The translations under genes and the position numbers were made by a program. A model generated the notes under the pieces. It was given only the letters and a program-made list of their open reading frames with translations. It was not told where the DNA came from and made no database searches. This document shows positions 1-10,359 of a stretch of 64,000 nt of DNA, in pieces (position 1 is the first letter of the stretch; every line of letters begins with the position of its first letter). The stretch comes from Apium graveolens (lineage: Eukaryota > Streptophyta > Magnoliopsida > Apiales > Apiaceae): contig NC_133647.1 in NCBI RefSeq assembly GCF_009905375.1, forward strand, positions 51,828,506-51,892,505, in the 5' to 3' direction.

Positions 1-1257
1 GTCAGGAAAATGTCTGGCAAGAGGTATATTATTTGCTGCTGTCTTTTTTGAAATGTTTATGAGAATCATGACAATGAAATAAACTTTTGAAGTATGGGAT
101 TTCCTGAAAAAGGACTAAGAAAGAAATGAGAGGATTAAAGGCCTATTCCCGGATTTTTTTAGAAATTACAAGATGTAAAAAGAGAATAAATGAGACCCCA
201 AAAATGTTATTTCTGTTTATTCAAGGAGCAAGGAACTAATGGGTTTGTTTAATATCAACTAAAATATAAACCATGATGTTTGATCGAGTAGTTGCTGAAG
301 AGCTTTACTTTTATTAAATCTTCGGCACCTATTAGGTGGGGGAAAAACAATTCCTATCTGGATGTAAGATATGCGGAAAGGAAACTTCTATCTGCACTTA
401 AAATGGGCGGACAGACCCAAGACATCTTCTTGTACACCTTAAAATCACAAAGGGTCAAATGAACTTGCAGATTCTAGCCTTTCGATATCTTATTCAATCG
501 ATCAAAAGACTCACTGAGCTCTCGCACACTTATGTAACATTTGTGTGTGTGTGTGTATCAAAATTCCGCGATGGAAACATCTAATGACAATGAATTATTC
601 TGTTCTTTTTAGAGAACTAAAGTTCACCTGTCTGTCAGAAGTCACTCTAAACCAGTCCAAGTGCCATCCTGTTTCACAAAAACATATGGTACCTGATCCA
701 TTAGCATTGACTTTCCTCCTAACAAGCAAAATCATCTAATTCCTTAAGGAATTTTTTTTCCCACCAGTAAAGCAGAGTTCTATCAGTTATCTCTTAGGAA
801 GTACTTAACTGTTACAAAGTATTTCAGAAGAAGTAGAAAGAAGCTATGGCGTTGACTTCCAGAAATTTCAAGAAGCCAATAGCAGGAGAGGAATTTGAGG
901 AATAGCAGTCTACAGTAAACAAAACCAATCAGTATGCAAATGAAGGTTTTTTTGCAGAACTCTACACCTTATCAAAGACACTTTCTGCCAACAGAAACAC
1001 CCAGAATTATGATATGAGAAAACATAAATAAATGCCAGTGCGGATCCTATATCTGTTTCTACTGTGGTATAATGATTTGAATTAACTTTAGAGATAAGCT
1101 GCCTGTTTGTATAAAGCTCTGAATCACGGATCAAATACTGAATTAGGACAAGAAACTCATCATCGCCGAATTAGTACAAGAAATTCGTCATCATACCCAT
1201 TGCACAAGGCTCCCCCATACTGGCTTTTCCTCTATTACTTCTAAAGAGGTTTGTTTT
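1..1257. other. Gene-free stretch, unclassified
   Basis: No open reading frame here has recognisable protein motifs, and I see no terminal repeats. A (TG)n run lies near 542-556. A short stretch near 826-895 can be read as a polar peptide but has no convincing splice context. Composition is AT-rich intergenic. Confidence 0.5.
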
Positions 1258-1522
1258 TGTGAAATTTTTATAAATAAATGATATTTGGTAAAAAGTAAAC
1301 TAAAAATAAAATAAATAAGTAAACCACAACAAAACTATCTTATTATCTGATTCCATACACATAAAATACTACTTAAGCCTTTTTATATAGTCTACGCATA
1401 TAGTTAACCCTATCCTCTGATCTAAAATTTCAAACACAACTTTATCTAATAATTATTCAAAAACTATTTCTAACAACCTCATCAAAATAAATTCAATCAA
1501 TTTTGAATTATTAGTTTCAACA
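1258..1522 (-). repeat. 3' LTR of the TRIM-like element
   Basis: 265-bp LTR running from TGTTGAAAC (minus strand, at 1522) to a CA end at 1258. It carries a TATA-like ACTATATAAAAAGG around 1377-1392 (minus), consistent with an LTR promoter. The last 70 bp match the 5' LTR remnant at 1894-1965. Confidence 0.6.
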
Positions 1523-1965
1523 CTCCCTCTTAATTCAAAATTTTAAAATTTAACCCATTGATGTACTTCTAATCACCACCACTATTGTTGTAGAGCACTT
1601 CTCTTCACAATTTTTTCAAGGAGCACTTGTCTTCCTAATTTCTTGAAGGAGCACTTCTTTCCTTGTTGACCAGTGATATACTTCCCATCACCATTGAATC
1701 AATTCTCTCCACTAGTCCACTTTTTTCATCGTGCACATAATCACCAATAACTTAAAAAGGTATTATTTGACACCTTCAGACACATTTTTCGTGAATCTCT
1801 AGCACCCATACCATTCGCTTTCTTTCATTTCTTCATTCATATGCAACTATTTTCTGGCGCTCAGTTACTCAATCGAACACAGCTCGGATACCATGTTAAA
1901 TTTTTATAAATAAATGATATTTGATAAAAAGTAAACTGAAATTTAAATAAATAAGTTAAATGGAA
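1258..1965 (-). mobile_element. Small copia/TRIM-like LTR remnant
   Basis: Read on the minus strand, this has the skeleton of a miniature LTR retrotransposon. A truncated 5' LTR end lies at 1894-1965 and is followed directly by a primer binding site, TGGTATCCGAGC (1882-1893), one base away from the common initiator-Met tRNA complement. About 360 bp of internal DNA follow, then a purine tract AAGAGGGAG next to an LTR start TGTTGAAAC, and a complete 3' LTR at 1258-1522. The two LTR ends match over about 70 bp. The internal region has no gag or pol, which fits a TRIM or a deleted copia element. The 5' LTR is cut off on its outer side, so no target duplication can be checked. Confidence 0.65.
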
Positions 1966-2049
1966 CACAAAGGCTACATGGATAGCCATGAAGTCAACAT
2001 TCTTGCTAGCAACAAGCCTCACAACTGACAGCCTTAAAACATAGTACAG

Positions 2050-2241
2050 TGAAAAAGAATGCTAAATCATCTGATATTGGTGGATTATGTATACCAACTG
2101 ACCGTGACTTGTACAGGAAACAGTTTGAGCCTTTAATTGATGGCTGCTTTGATGTATACAATAAGAATGGAAGAAGCAAGCATTTAAAACTGCACTTACT
2201 GGAAAAGAAGATAGTTTCTTGTGATGCAGTTGAGATTTCTG
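2050..2241 (+). CDS. Orphan exon-like segment, unidentified
   Basis: A 192-bp segment has coding character on the plus strand. It is bounded by an acceptor-like TAGTACAG before 2050 and a donor-like G|GTACTT after 2241. Its length is a multiple of three and both ends split a codon after its first base, as expected of a symmetric phase-1 exon. The peptide is polar and well balanced, including RDLYRKQFEPLIDGCFDVYN and later VSCDAVE. I do not recognise the family. No partner exons are visible on either side, and a TRIM remnant lies immediately upstream, so it may be a captured or truncated gene fragment rather than part of a working gene. The opposite-strand reading lacks these properties. Confidence 0.35.
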
Positions 2242-2683
2242 GTACTTCATTTTTATTTACATTTACAAGGTCCATTTTTTAGTGTTCAGTGTTTGTACTT
2301 TCTGGTCATAAATTTTTGCAATTATTTTGAGTTTGGTTGATTTATGCTGGATATGAATTACCAATATTTTAACAATCTTCCACATCTTATATTTACGTTT
2401 TCACCGGTTTACTTCTTTCCCTTGTTGATAATAGGCATGTTTTTAATTGGACTGATATGCTCCCACGTTATTCTTATACTGCTGCTGGTTTTGTTTGACA
2501 ACTTTATACAGATCTGAAGGGTTAATTTCTATATATAAGGCAGTTATACGATAAAAACCTCGATGATTGTAATCTCGTTACTTATACAGTTCTAGGATAT
2601 GGTTATTCGTAAGATATTGAGTAGAATGAAGGTCACCCAGCTTTCTTGATGTTACATGTACATATGAATAAGAAGACCGCAGT
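2242..2683. other. Gene-free stretch downstream of the kinase
   Basis: AT-rich DNA between the orphan exon-like segment and the kinase 3' end. I see no coding segment or repeat structure. Confidence 0.4.
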
Positions 2684-2689
2684 TTTATT
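2684..2689 (-). promoter_or_regulatory. Candidate polyadenylation signal of the kinase gene
   Basis: AATAAA on the minus strand about 160 nt past the kinase stop codon. Position and sequence are right for a plant near-upstream element, but plant signals are loose, so the assignment is tentative. Confidence 0.35.
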
Positions 2690-2848
2690 TGTCCAGTTTT
2701 GCTTTCTCATGGTACAGAACTACTCAAGTGTAACTTCCACCTCTATAGGATGTTTCACCTATTCTATAGATAATGCCTTTTAATTTGTGGTTGAAAATGC
2801 AACATTTACTACAGATGGACAAATCTGGCCCCTTGACGAAACAGCTTT

Positions 2849-4986
2849 CTAGGTTACTTTTGCTCTCTGCATGAGCATAAACCCTCTTTTACTGATTCCA
2901 CCAACATGTTCACTTAACTTGGCCAAGTGTGCAATTCGCCTTTTCGCTGAATCTGATACTCCTTGACTTCCTTGTTTGTTGTTTAGTTCTATTTCTTCAT
3001 AGTCGGTGAAATCAATTTTTTTGTTAGAGGGGCTTCCTTCGCCTGAAACTTGAATAATTTGTTTTAAACTTTCAACCACCTGACTCATCATTGGACGATT
3101 CTTTGCACTCTTCACTAAGCAACTATCAGCTAACTTGGCAATTTTTTGAGCTGCAGTGAGGGAGTACTTACTTTCAAGTCTTGGGTCCATTATCATACCA
3201 AATTTCTTGCTGTCAGCTGGATAATGTTTGATCCATTCTAGAAGCTGTTGTTCTGATTTAGGTCTGTTTCTCTCTAATGACCGCCTTCCGGTTAACATTT
3301 CATACAACACCACGCCGAAACTCCAGACGTCGCTCTTACTGGTAAGATGTCCTGTTTCAATGTAATCTGGAGCAGCATAACCAAATGTTCCCATAACCTA
3401 TTTAAATAGAACAAGTTAACATAAGGCACCAAGAAGTAGCCATCCTATAAACTAAGTTATTCAGTCCCTTTGAATCATGAGGCACCAAGTGAACTGTATA
3501 ACGTAAGGCATCAGGATATTTACCTCTGTTGAGACATGGGTATGCTCACCAGTTGGCCCTTCCCTGGCCAACCCAAAATCTGAAAGCTTCGGCTTGAAAT
3601 TCTCGTCTAATAGCACATTTGATGCCTTAAAATCTCGAAATATCACCTGAACAGTTGTGACAATAGACAATAGGTTACTAAACCCTCCTACACTTTTCTT
3701 AATCAGTAATTACATTAGAATAAAAAACCTCAAACCTTGTTCAGTGTAAAGACAAACCTGTACTTCCAATTCTTCATGCAAATAAGCTAATCCTTGAGCT
3801 GCTCCTAACACTATCTGTAATCTCTTTGGCCAGGACAGTGTGGCACATGCCTTACTGAATAGATGATCTTCCAGGCTTTTATTAGGCATAAATTCGTAAA
3901 CAAGTAGTCGCTGGATCCCTCTTTCCCCATCTACAGCACAATATCCAATAAGTTTGACAAGATTTGAGTGTTCCACAACACCGAGAAATTGTACTTCTGC
4001 AACCCATTGTTTATGACCCTGTAGAGTTTATTCAGAATACAGCAAGTACTTGAGAGGAAAATTAGTAGGCAAATAGTCAGAACCATTGTGCATCCTGCGT
4101 AGATTAACTAATCTCTCAATTTAATAAAACCAAACGTCTTTGCTTCTGATGGAAAGAGTTGCTACTACTACATTAGTCAGCTGGTATGTCCTAATCTACT
4201 AATATTTAGGTTGACACATTATTATCAAGTAGTGTCGAGTTCTAGGTCTCCTATGATTTCATAACTACTAAAATTTTCAGATCTAAAGCAAGTTAACTGC
4301 TTATATTGTGCCTACCTATGGCCTGAAAATCATTGATGCAGTCGTAGTAACTGTGATAGCTATTAAGAGTTTAAGCTCATACTTCTTTTAAATTTTAACA
4401 AAAGATGATTCATGAGATCTTGAGCTACAAATGTTCCTAATGCAAAATCAAATAAAATTAATTTGCAAAGCTTAACCCAACAAATATCCCTCTCTTTTTA
4501 GTTGTAACATGGTTCAAGTCACTGAGGAAGCATGTGTTCATAAGCATTTAAATTTTTTTAATTGATCATAACCAAATAACAAAAGAAACAAACAATATTC
4601 AGGATCATTCATCAAGTAGGCAGAGATACCTGAAATCCATCCCTGTTGAGCTGTTTAATTGCAACCGCAATCCCTTCACCCTTCCCTGCAACAGGTTTGA
4701 TTGTACCTTTATAAACGCTTCCAAATCCACCTTCTCCAATCTTAAGTAACCTACTAAAATCATTAGTTGCTTGTTTTAACTCCGAATACGTAAAGACCCT
4801 CAAATTCATAGCCTTTTCTTCGTACATTTCCGGGATGCCACGGGGTGAAGTGGTTGAACCGGAAGATTTTATGACCCTCTCAGCAGCTGAAGCACTTGAA
4901 TGGATTAAACTACTTGTATTTTTGAGTATAGGTTCTGATCTTTGTCCTCTACTAGTTTTATCCTTGAAGTAATGAAAACACTTCAT
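2849..4986 (-). CDS. Receptor-like cytoplasmic kinase, RLCK VII (PBL19/PCRK-like)
   Basis: Four exons on the minus strand: 4986-4630, 4018-3758, 3646-3524 and 3397-2849. All introns are GT-AG and phase 0. They give a 429-residue protein, the usual size for this subfamily. The start at 4986 gives MKCF, the N-terminus typical of this branch, with Cys3 as a possible acylation site and no Gly2. The kinase domain shows the glycine loop GEGGFGSV (84-91), catalytic Lys111 in VAIK, the catalytic loop FRDFKASN (Asp211, Asn216) that makes it an RD kinase, DFG (Asp229), and APD at 256-258 where APE is usual. The family relays pattern-triggered immune signals beneath membrane receptors. A CTATCAG acceptor at 5001-5007, 14 nt before the ATG, suggests a 5'UTR intron. 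No stop or frameshift is seen, so I judge it functional. Confidence 0.93.
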
Positions 4987-5007
4987 ATCTTTGCCTTCTC
5001 CTGATAG

Positions 5008-5503
5008 AAAGAATGATGAAGCACAGGTAGAATCAGGTTGAGGAAGTAAACCAAACTTGAAAATGTAAAAGTCACACACATGCACTTATTTATATATGAA
5101 GGGAAAGAATGTATGGTGGACGTAGTTGCCAAATATGGTAGCAGGAAGAAAAGGTGACAGATGAAAATAGAGGCTGAATGACCTTTGGAATGATTGGTTT
5201 CCTGTTTTTGTTCAACTGATTAGACTTTGGAAGGATATTTGACGCGGTTAGGGAAGGTAGACCAAAATCATCTTCACCAATGTTTCTTTAAGCTTCACGA
5301 GACAAAACTAACACAATACTTCATTGTTTAGTCACACTCTTCCTATCTTACTGTCAAGTATACATGTATTTATATTGATATATGGTGTCAGTGGGTAATT
5401 AGTATTTACACCCTGTTCAGTTCCTTGGCAGAGCATACTTCTTTCTTGTAGATATTTAGTTACATTTTACTCTAGACTTAATTTCTCATTCACATAAAAA
5501 ATA
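5008..5503. other. Upstream region of the kinase gene
   Basis: About 500 bp of AT-rich DNA between the kinase leader and a MITE. It should hold the kinase promoter, but I see no clear TATA box or other motif I would assign. No ORF of interest. Confidence 0.4.
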
Positions 5504-5752
5504 CTCCCTCAGTCCCGGCCAATTGTTATCGTTTCTGAGGGAGTTTCCGGCACGCATTTTAAGATGAATAAAAAGTATAGTTCTATAATTTTTTTTTTAA
5601 TTTCTTTTTCTGAATAAAATTAGAATGTTTAAACTTTTATTCAGAAAAAGATTTTTTTTAAAAAAAGTTATTGAACTATACTTTTTATTCATCTTAAAAT
5701 GCGTGTCGGACAATCTCTCAAAAACGGTAACAATTGGGAGGGATGGAGGGAG
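5504..5752. mobile_element. Stowaway-like foldback MITE
   Basis: About 249 bp flanked by the dinucleotide TA on both sides (5502-5503 and 5753-5754). The ends are CTCCCTCAGTCCC on the left and, inverted, CTCCCTCCATCCC on the right, the classic termini of Tc1/mariner-type plant MITEs. Almost the whole element is one inverted repeat: the left arm with AAGATGAATAAAAAGTATAG is mirrored in the right arm, so a transcript would fold into a long hairpin. No transposase. It sits about 500 bp upstream of the kinase ATG. Confidence 0.85.
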
Positions 5753-5754
5753 TA

Positions 5755-7525
5755 AGTATTATTTCTTAACGCGGAATTATTTTTAAATATTCATCCCGAA
5801 GAAATATAGACAACCATCTCCATCTGCATTATTATAGATATAGATATTTTAAGTTCATCTGTTGATGCATACATTTTCTTTCTTACAGTCTTGTTCTTCT
5901 GGAAGAAAAATAAGACAAAATATGTATGTTTGCATACACTGGGCCGTGTGATTGATAGAGACCCAAGTCCCCCAACCATATTTACAAAATATTAAGTCTC
6001 TCCCAATTAATTAAGTATATGATTAAAAATAACCAAGTCAACTTGGTTGAATTTTGAATAATTGTCCCCATGCATATGTATGTTTTATGTAAGACTTTTC
6101 TTTTTTTATTTATTTATTTTTATTTATTTTACCGGGAGTTTTAAGTAAGACTCTGAGAAATGGCATTTTCGAGCAACTCTTATATCTACAAGTGTGAAAT
6201 TGACCAAGATTCCTTTGTGTGCTTAACATGCAACACAAGGGTATAGGAAAGTGTTGTAAATCTATGTATTAAAGTTGAAGGTATCTAGTGTTTTTTTTTT
6301 CTGACGAGAGAATTATTTTTATTATTTTTTCCAAAATAAGAAATTATTAAGAGGAATGGAATGTATAGTAAAAATTATATATGGGCGTTGTTGAAAGTTG
6401 ACATGGAACCGTAGTCAAATGTAAATCAGGTGAAGTGTCTTCTTGTTAAACGTTTGGATTGGAGCAGCCACCGAGCCACAAGTAAATTAAAAGTCAGTAA
6501 AATGGGATATTATTGGAGTCAGAGATTTAATGATAATAGTAATAGTAATAATTTTAATGTGTCAAGTTGATATGTATCCGTCCTTGTGTGTACTTTAGGA
6601 TGTTAGGGGCCTGTGAATTTGATGGAGGAGGGGTTTGCCAATTTTCTTGTGACTCTTTTCCCTCATCTTAATTAGCTACCTACCTGTCATCTTTTCACGA
6701 GGCTCCGCTCCCCCTCCCCCATGATGTAGTGGTTTAATTTCAACTTATTGAAATGTAAGTTCAATAAAAATGTCTTTGAATAAGTTTTCAACTCGGTTCG
6801 AATGGGTTATCATATTGTGCTAATATATACTAATTGATTGTAATTTTGGATAGTGTGATTTTCATTTAAGTAATCTGAAAATTGACGGAGTTTTGGTGTT
6901 GACAAGCTAAAACACAATTTATAGCCTATATTTTTCTGAATTTGATTCAACAAAACTTTTGGGATGTGCGATAGAGGACATACAAATGGCAGTGGGGGTG
7001 TTTTTAAGGTATGCAATTGATGCGTATTTATTTTCTTTGTGCCCTTGTATATAATAATATATTATATATATTAGAAGATTACGGGGGAGATGGTAAGAGA
7101 TTGTTAGAATTAAATTAGAATATTATAAATATATGATTTGTTTGTATTGTTAAGAGATTATACTTGTTAATTAAGTCTTATAATTTATATAATACTAAAT
7201 TATTATAAATGATAGTGTATAACCTTGAGAGCAAAATTTATAATTTTACATTTCATTGATAGATATAGTTGTTCAGTATATGAAGACCATTCATCGTAGT
7301 TTCACAAATATTAGTTCTTTTGCCTTGGAGTAGAATGTGTTATGGTATCGCTCTCAAATTTGATTGTGAGAATGTATAATAGTAGGTGTCTCTCAAATTT
7401 GCAAAGCTCACTCCCAGTCGTTGCTTAACACGTCCTGTAACTAATTTCAACACGATTAGACGGTCGAATTTTGACAGTATTTAAGGATATGTTTGACACT
7501 CTTTAACTCTTCAAATACATTGTCT
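5755..7525. other. Gene-free AT-rich stretch
   Basis: No coding segment is supported. A T-rich TTTA-repeat lies near 6103-6130. The short ORFs in the region have low-complexity translations and no family motifs. Confidence 0.45.
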
Positions 7526-7575
7526 AAAGTGGTTGAGCTCACGGAAGGTCACAAATTCGATTCCTCTCGTGTATG
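7526..7575 (+). mobile_element. Possible tRNA-derived SINE fragment
   Basis: AGTGGTTGAGCTC (from 7528) resembles a pol III A box. AATTCGATTCC (about 7553-7563), some 25 bp on, resembles a B box. Both come before an (AT)n run near 7583-7597. The spacing is shorter than in a full tRNA, and I could not define ends. Confidence 0.25.
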
Positions 7576-7707
7576 ATAATATATATATATATATATAAAA
7601 GATGCATTTCTTTCAACAAAAATAAAATAGAAAATCGTCTCTATAAATGTTAACACCTGACAAGAGTATCACCGGATTGGGATCCAGCTGGACACAATGA
7701 AAAGATT

Positions 7708-8492
7708 TAGTGTGTGCACTGTTCTGTTCGGCTCGGGTCGGTTCGGTTTCTAGCTATTAACCGTAACCGAACCGCTTAAAACGGTTATTTTCGGTTCGAT
7801 TATCCATTTATCGGTTTTGGGTTTTTTTCGGTTTTTAACTTTTTTTAGTTAATTATGTAATGTAATGCTAAGAAAATTTTATAGGTACCATTTTATCTTT
7901 GCAGTTGTAAAACAAAAATAAATACTATTAATTATTAATTATTGTATAACCAGTTAACCATGCAATTATATAAGTGCTACTGTATTATATAAACAATTAG
8001 CATTGTTCATCTCAGGGATTCACATCGATAGGCTCATCTGCTCCAATATCATGATTTTACAAATTTTAAGCAACTAAAATAAAACTTTCAATTAATAAAC
8101 CACGGACGTGATTTTAAGATTTTAGTACTACTGCTCTGCAAGTGCCTCTACTTTTTTTAGAATTGGTATTTTAAATCAAAGATGATCTGTTCACTAGGGA
8201 CTACCATGTCCAGAACTTTTATCAATTTCTAATATAACATAGTATAAGTGTGATATACTCTTTTATTTATAAAATGCAAATATAAATATATATTAAATAT
8301 TAAATATTTAAAAAATAATATAAGCGGTTCGGTTTTTCGGTTCAGTTATAAGGGTAAAACCGTAACTGTTACCTAACCATTTCATCGGTTCGATCCCAGT
8401 TTTTTCGTTTTTTGTTGGTTTCGATTTTTTTTGGTTTGGTTTTTCGGTTTTTCAGTCCGGTTTCGATTTTTCGATTTTATTTGCTCACCCTG
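7708..8492. mobile_element. Non-autonomous hAT-like element 1
   Basis: The ends TAGTGTGTGCA (left) and, inverted, CAGGGTGAGCA (right) match at 8 of 11 positions. Both subterminal regions are packed with CGGTTCGGTT-type motifs, the usual look of hAT MITEs. The core is AT-rich without a transposase. The 8-bp flanks do not match well (aaaagatt against atagatgg), so the insertion is old or the ends are slightly off. Confidence 0.55.
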
Positions 8493-8588
8493 ATAGATGG
8501 CATTTGGTGGCGCACTCGTACATGGGAATGAGTGAACGAAGATGCACTAAATTTCAAGTATCTCGAGATCCCATTATTTGGGTAGACG

Positions 8589-9300
8589 TAGGGGTGTACG
8601 CGGTTCGGATCAGATCGGTTTTGGGGTAAAAGTCGAACCAAACCGCGAAGAGCGGTTTTAAAAAATTGTCATCCGCAACCGCATTTGCGGTTACGGTTAA
8701 CCGCGTCATTTGCGGTTGCGAATTTACGGTTATTGCGGATCGGTTTGCGGTTCAACCACTTATTTTAAAATAATTAATAATTTGCAAAAAAATAAATTTG
8801 GAATATTAATAAATTGAAGTTTAAGTTACGTGATAAATTACATTCAAAAATAAAATATAAACAAATGCTCTGTGTGGAGTAAGGATATTAAAAACATACA
8901 AAAATGTGGAGGCGAGAAAAAAAGAAAATGATAAAAAAAATTACATGTTAATTATATTTTTCATTTGTTTGGTTATATATCTTATAATGATTGTGAATTT
9001 GATGAATGAAGTCTTAACATTAATCTAAGATTAGTTGATAAATGTGTATACTTATTAATTTATATGATATCAACTATATTTTTGGAAATATATTTTATTA
9101 TAAATATATGTTGCGAGTTGCGGTTGCGGTTGCGATTTTGCGATTTTTAAAAATTTAAAACCGCATCCAAACCGCGAATGAGCGGTTTTTAAAATTTAAA
9201 TTCACAACCAACCCACGTTTCGCGATTATCCACAAATGTGGTTCGGTTGGGAGCGGTTGAGCGGTTGGATGCGATTGAACGGTTTATTTGTACAGCCCTA
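8589..9300. mobile_element. Non-autonomous hAT-like element 2
   Basis: Terminal inverted repeats TAGGGGTGTAC (8589) and, inverted, TAGGGCTGTAC (ending 9300), with dense GCGGTT/CGGTT motifs inside both ends. The flanking 8-mers ggtagacg and ggcagccc agree at 5 of 8 positions, a decayed hAT-type duplication. No transposase ORF. Confidence 0.7.
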
Positions 9301-9368
9301 GGCAGCCCTAGGTACCCGTATGCTGTGTATACTAGTACTATACTACTGTATAGCTGAGTTGATAATTA

Positions 9369-9764
9369 AAGCAACTCCAACAAGCTCTTCAATTATTTGC
9401 TAAAAATAATATAATTTATTACCTCCTAATGATTTAAGATACAAAAATTACTAATCATCTCCAACAACATCTTTATCCATGCCTTTAAGTTATTTTTCAT
9501 CATTAAATGTACATCAATGTTTTAAAAAAGTAATTTTAAATTTAGAAAAAAAAAAGTAATTTTAAATTGGGAAAAAGTTGAAAGGAAGAGATGTATATTA
9601 ATAAAAAATGAAATAGAGAGAGGAGAGAGACTCCTAAAAATGAAGAGCATATAAAGGATCCTAAATTTTTGAGGAAGGTTTAGGAGTGTGTTGGAGTGCG
9701 TTTTCATTACATCCTCCTCAAATTTTAACTTAGGAGCTTGTTTAGGAGCTTATTGGAGTTGCTC
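9369..9764. mobile_element. Harbinger/Tourist-like MITE
   Basis: About 396 bp between two TTA trinucleotides (9366-9368 and 9765-9767). The ends AAGCAACTCCAACAAGCTC (left) and, inverted, GAGCAACTCCAATAAGCTC (right) are strong terminal inverted repeats. A TTA duplication fits PIF/Harbinger-type MITEs. The core is AT-rich and non-coding. Confidence 0.7.
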
Positions 9765-9767
9765 TTA

Positions 9768-9978
9768 GTCCCTCTATTTTTTAATACATGATAGGAAATT
9801 TGATCATATAACTAAAATTATTTTTTTTCAAAATATTTTTTTGTGAATAAAAATTTTGATCTCATATTTTTATTTTAAAAAAAATTCTTAAAAATAAAAT
9901 TATTAAATATATGATCAATCTTTCTAAATATATGTATCAAAAAATTAAATATCATATATTAAAAAGTTGAGGAAATAC
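9768..9978. mobile_element. Second Stowaway-like MITE
   Basis: About 211 bp flanked by TA. The left end GTCCCTCTATTTTTTAATAC and the inverted right end GTATTTCCTCAACTTTTTAA are imperfect inverted repeats of Tc1/mariner MITE type. It begins directly at the TTA duplication of the preceding Harbinger-like element, so one inserted beside the other. Confidence 0.55.
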
Positions 9979-10305
9979 TACCTTTATATTTGTATTTAAA
10001 ATCTTGCGATTAAATAGGCAGAATATATGAACATTCACCACATCCAATAATCTGGGCCTCCCAATTCAGATCCTCATATCCTTTTTTCAGGTAACCAATG
10101 TCACATAAGTAACAAAGTACTATAAACTTCTGATCTTACATTTTTCAATCAACTTCAAATTCCAACAAAGTTGGTGTCGGAAAAATATCTCTTCTTCTAT
10201 ATATAATAGGAGAACAATGAGATAATATTCATGAGATTAAAAATTTTTATTCAAAAGACTAAAATATCCCTGTTTTTAATATTTATATAAAAAATGTGTT
10301 TTGTA

Positions 10306-10359
10306 GGAATCAAACTTAAGATACTTCACTCATCTATACAACCTCGTACCACTACACCA
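10306..10359 (-). mobile_element. tRNA-derived SINE-like segment inside the Helitron
   Basis: On the minus strand an A-box-like TGGTGTAGTGGTACGAG is followed about 30 nt later by a B-box-like AGTTTGATTCC. Spacing and order fit a tRNA-derived pol III promoter. No cloverleaf with a proper acceptor stem is apparent, so this is more likely a SINE head than a tRNA gene. Confidence 0.35.

Noticed and set aside
2849..4986. Kinase as a pseudogene because the single-frame pieces are short
   Set aside because: The pieces are exons: all junctions have GT-AG sites, phase 0, and all catalytic motifs are in order.
10306..10359. Possible tRNA gene on the minus strand
   Set aside because: A and B boxes are present, but no acceptor stem or full cloverleaf could be drawn; kept only as a SINE-like segment.
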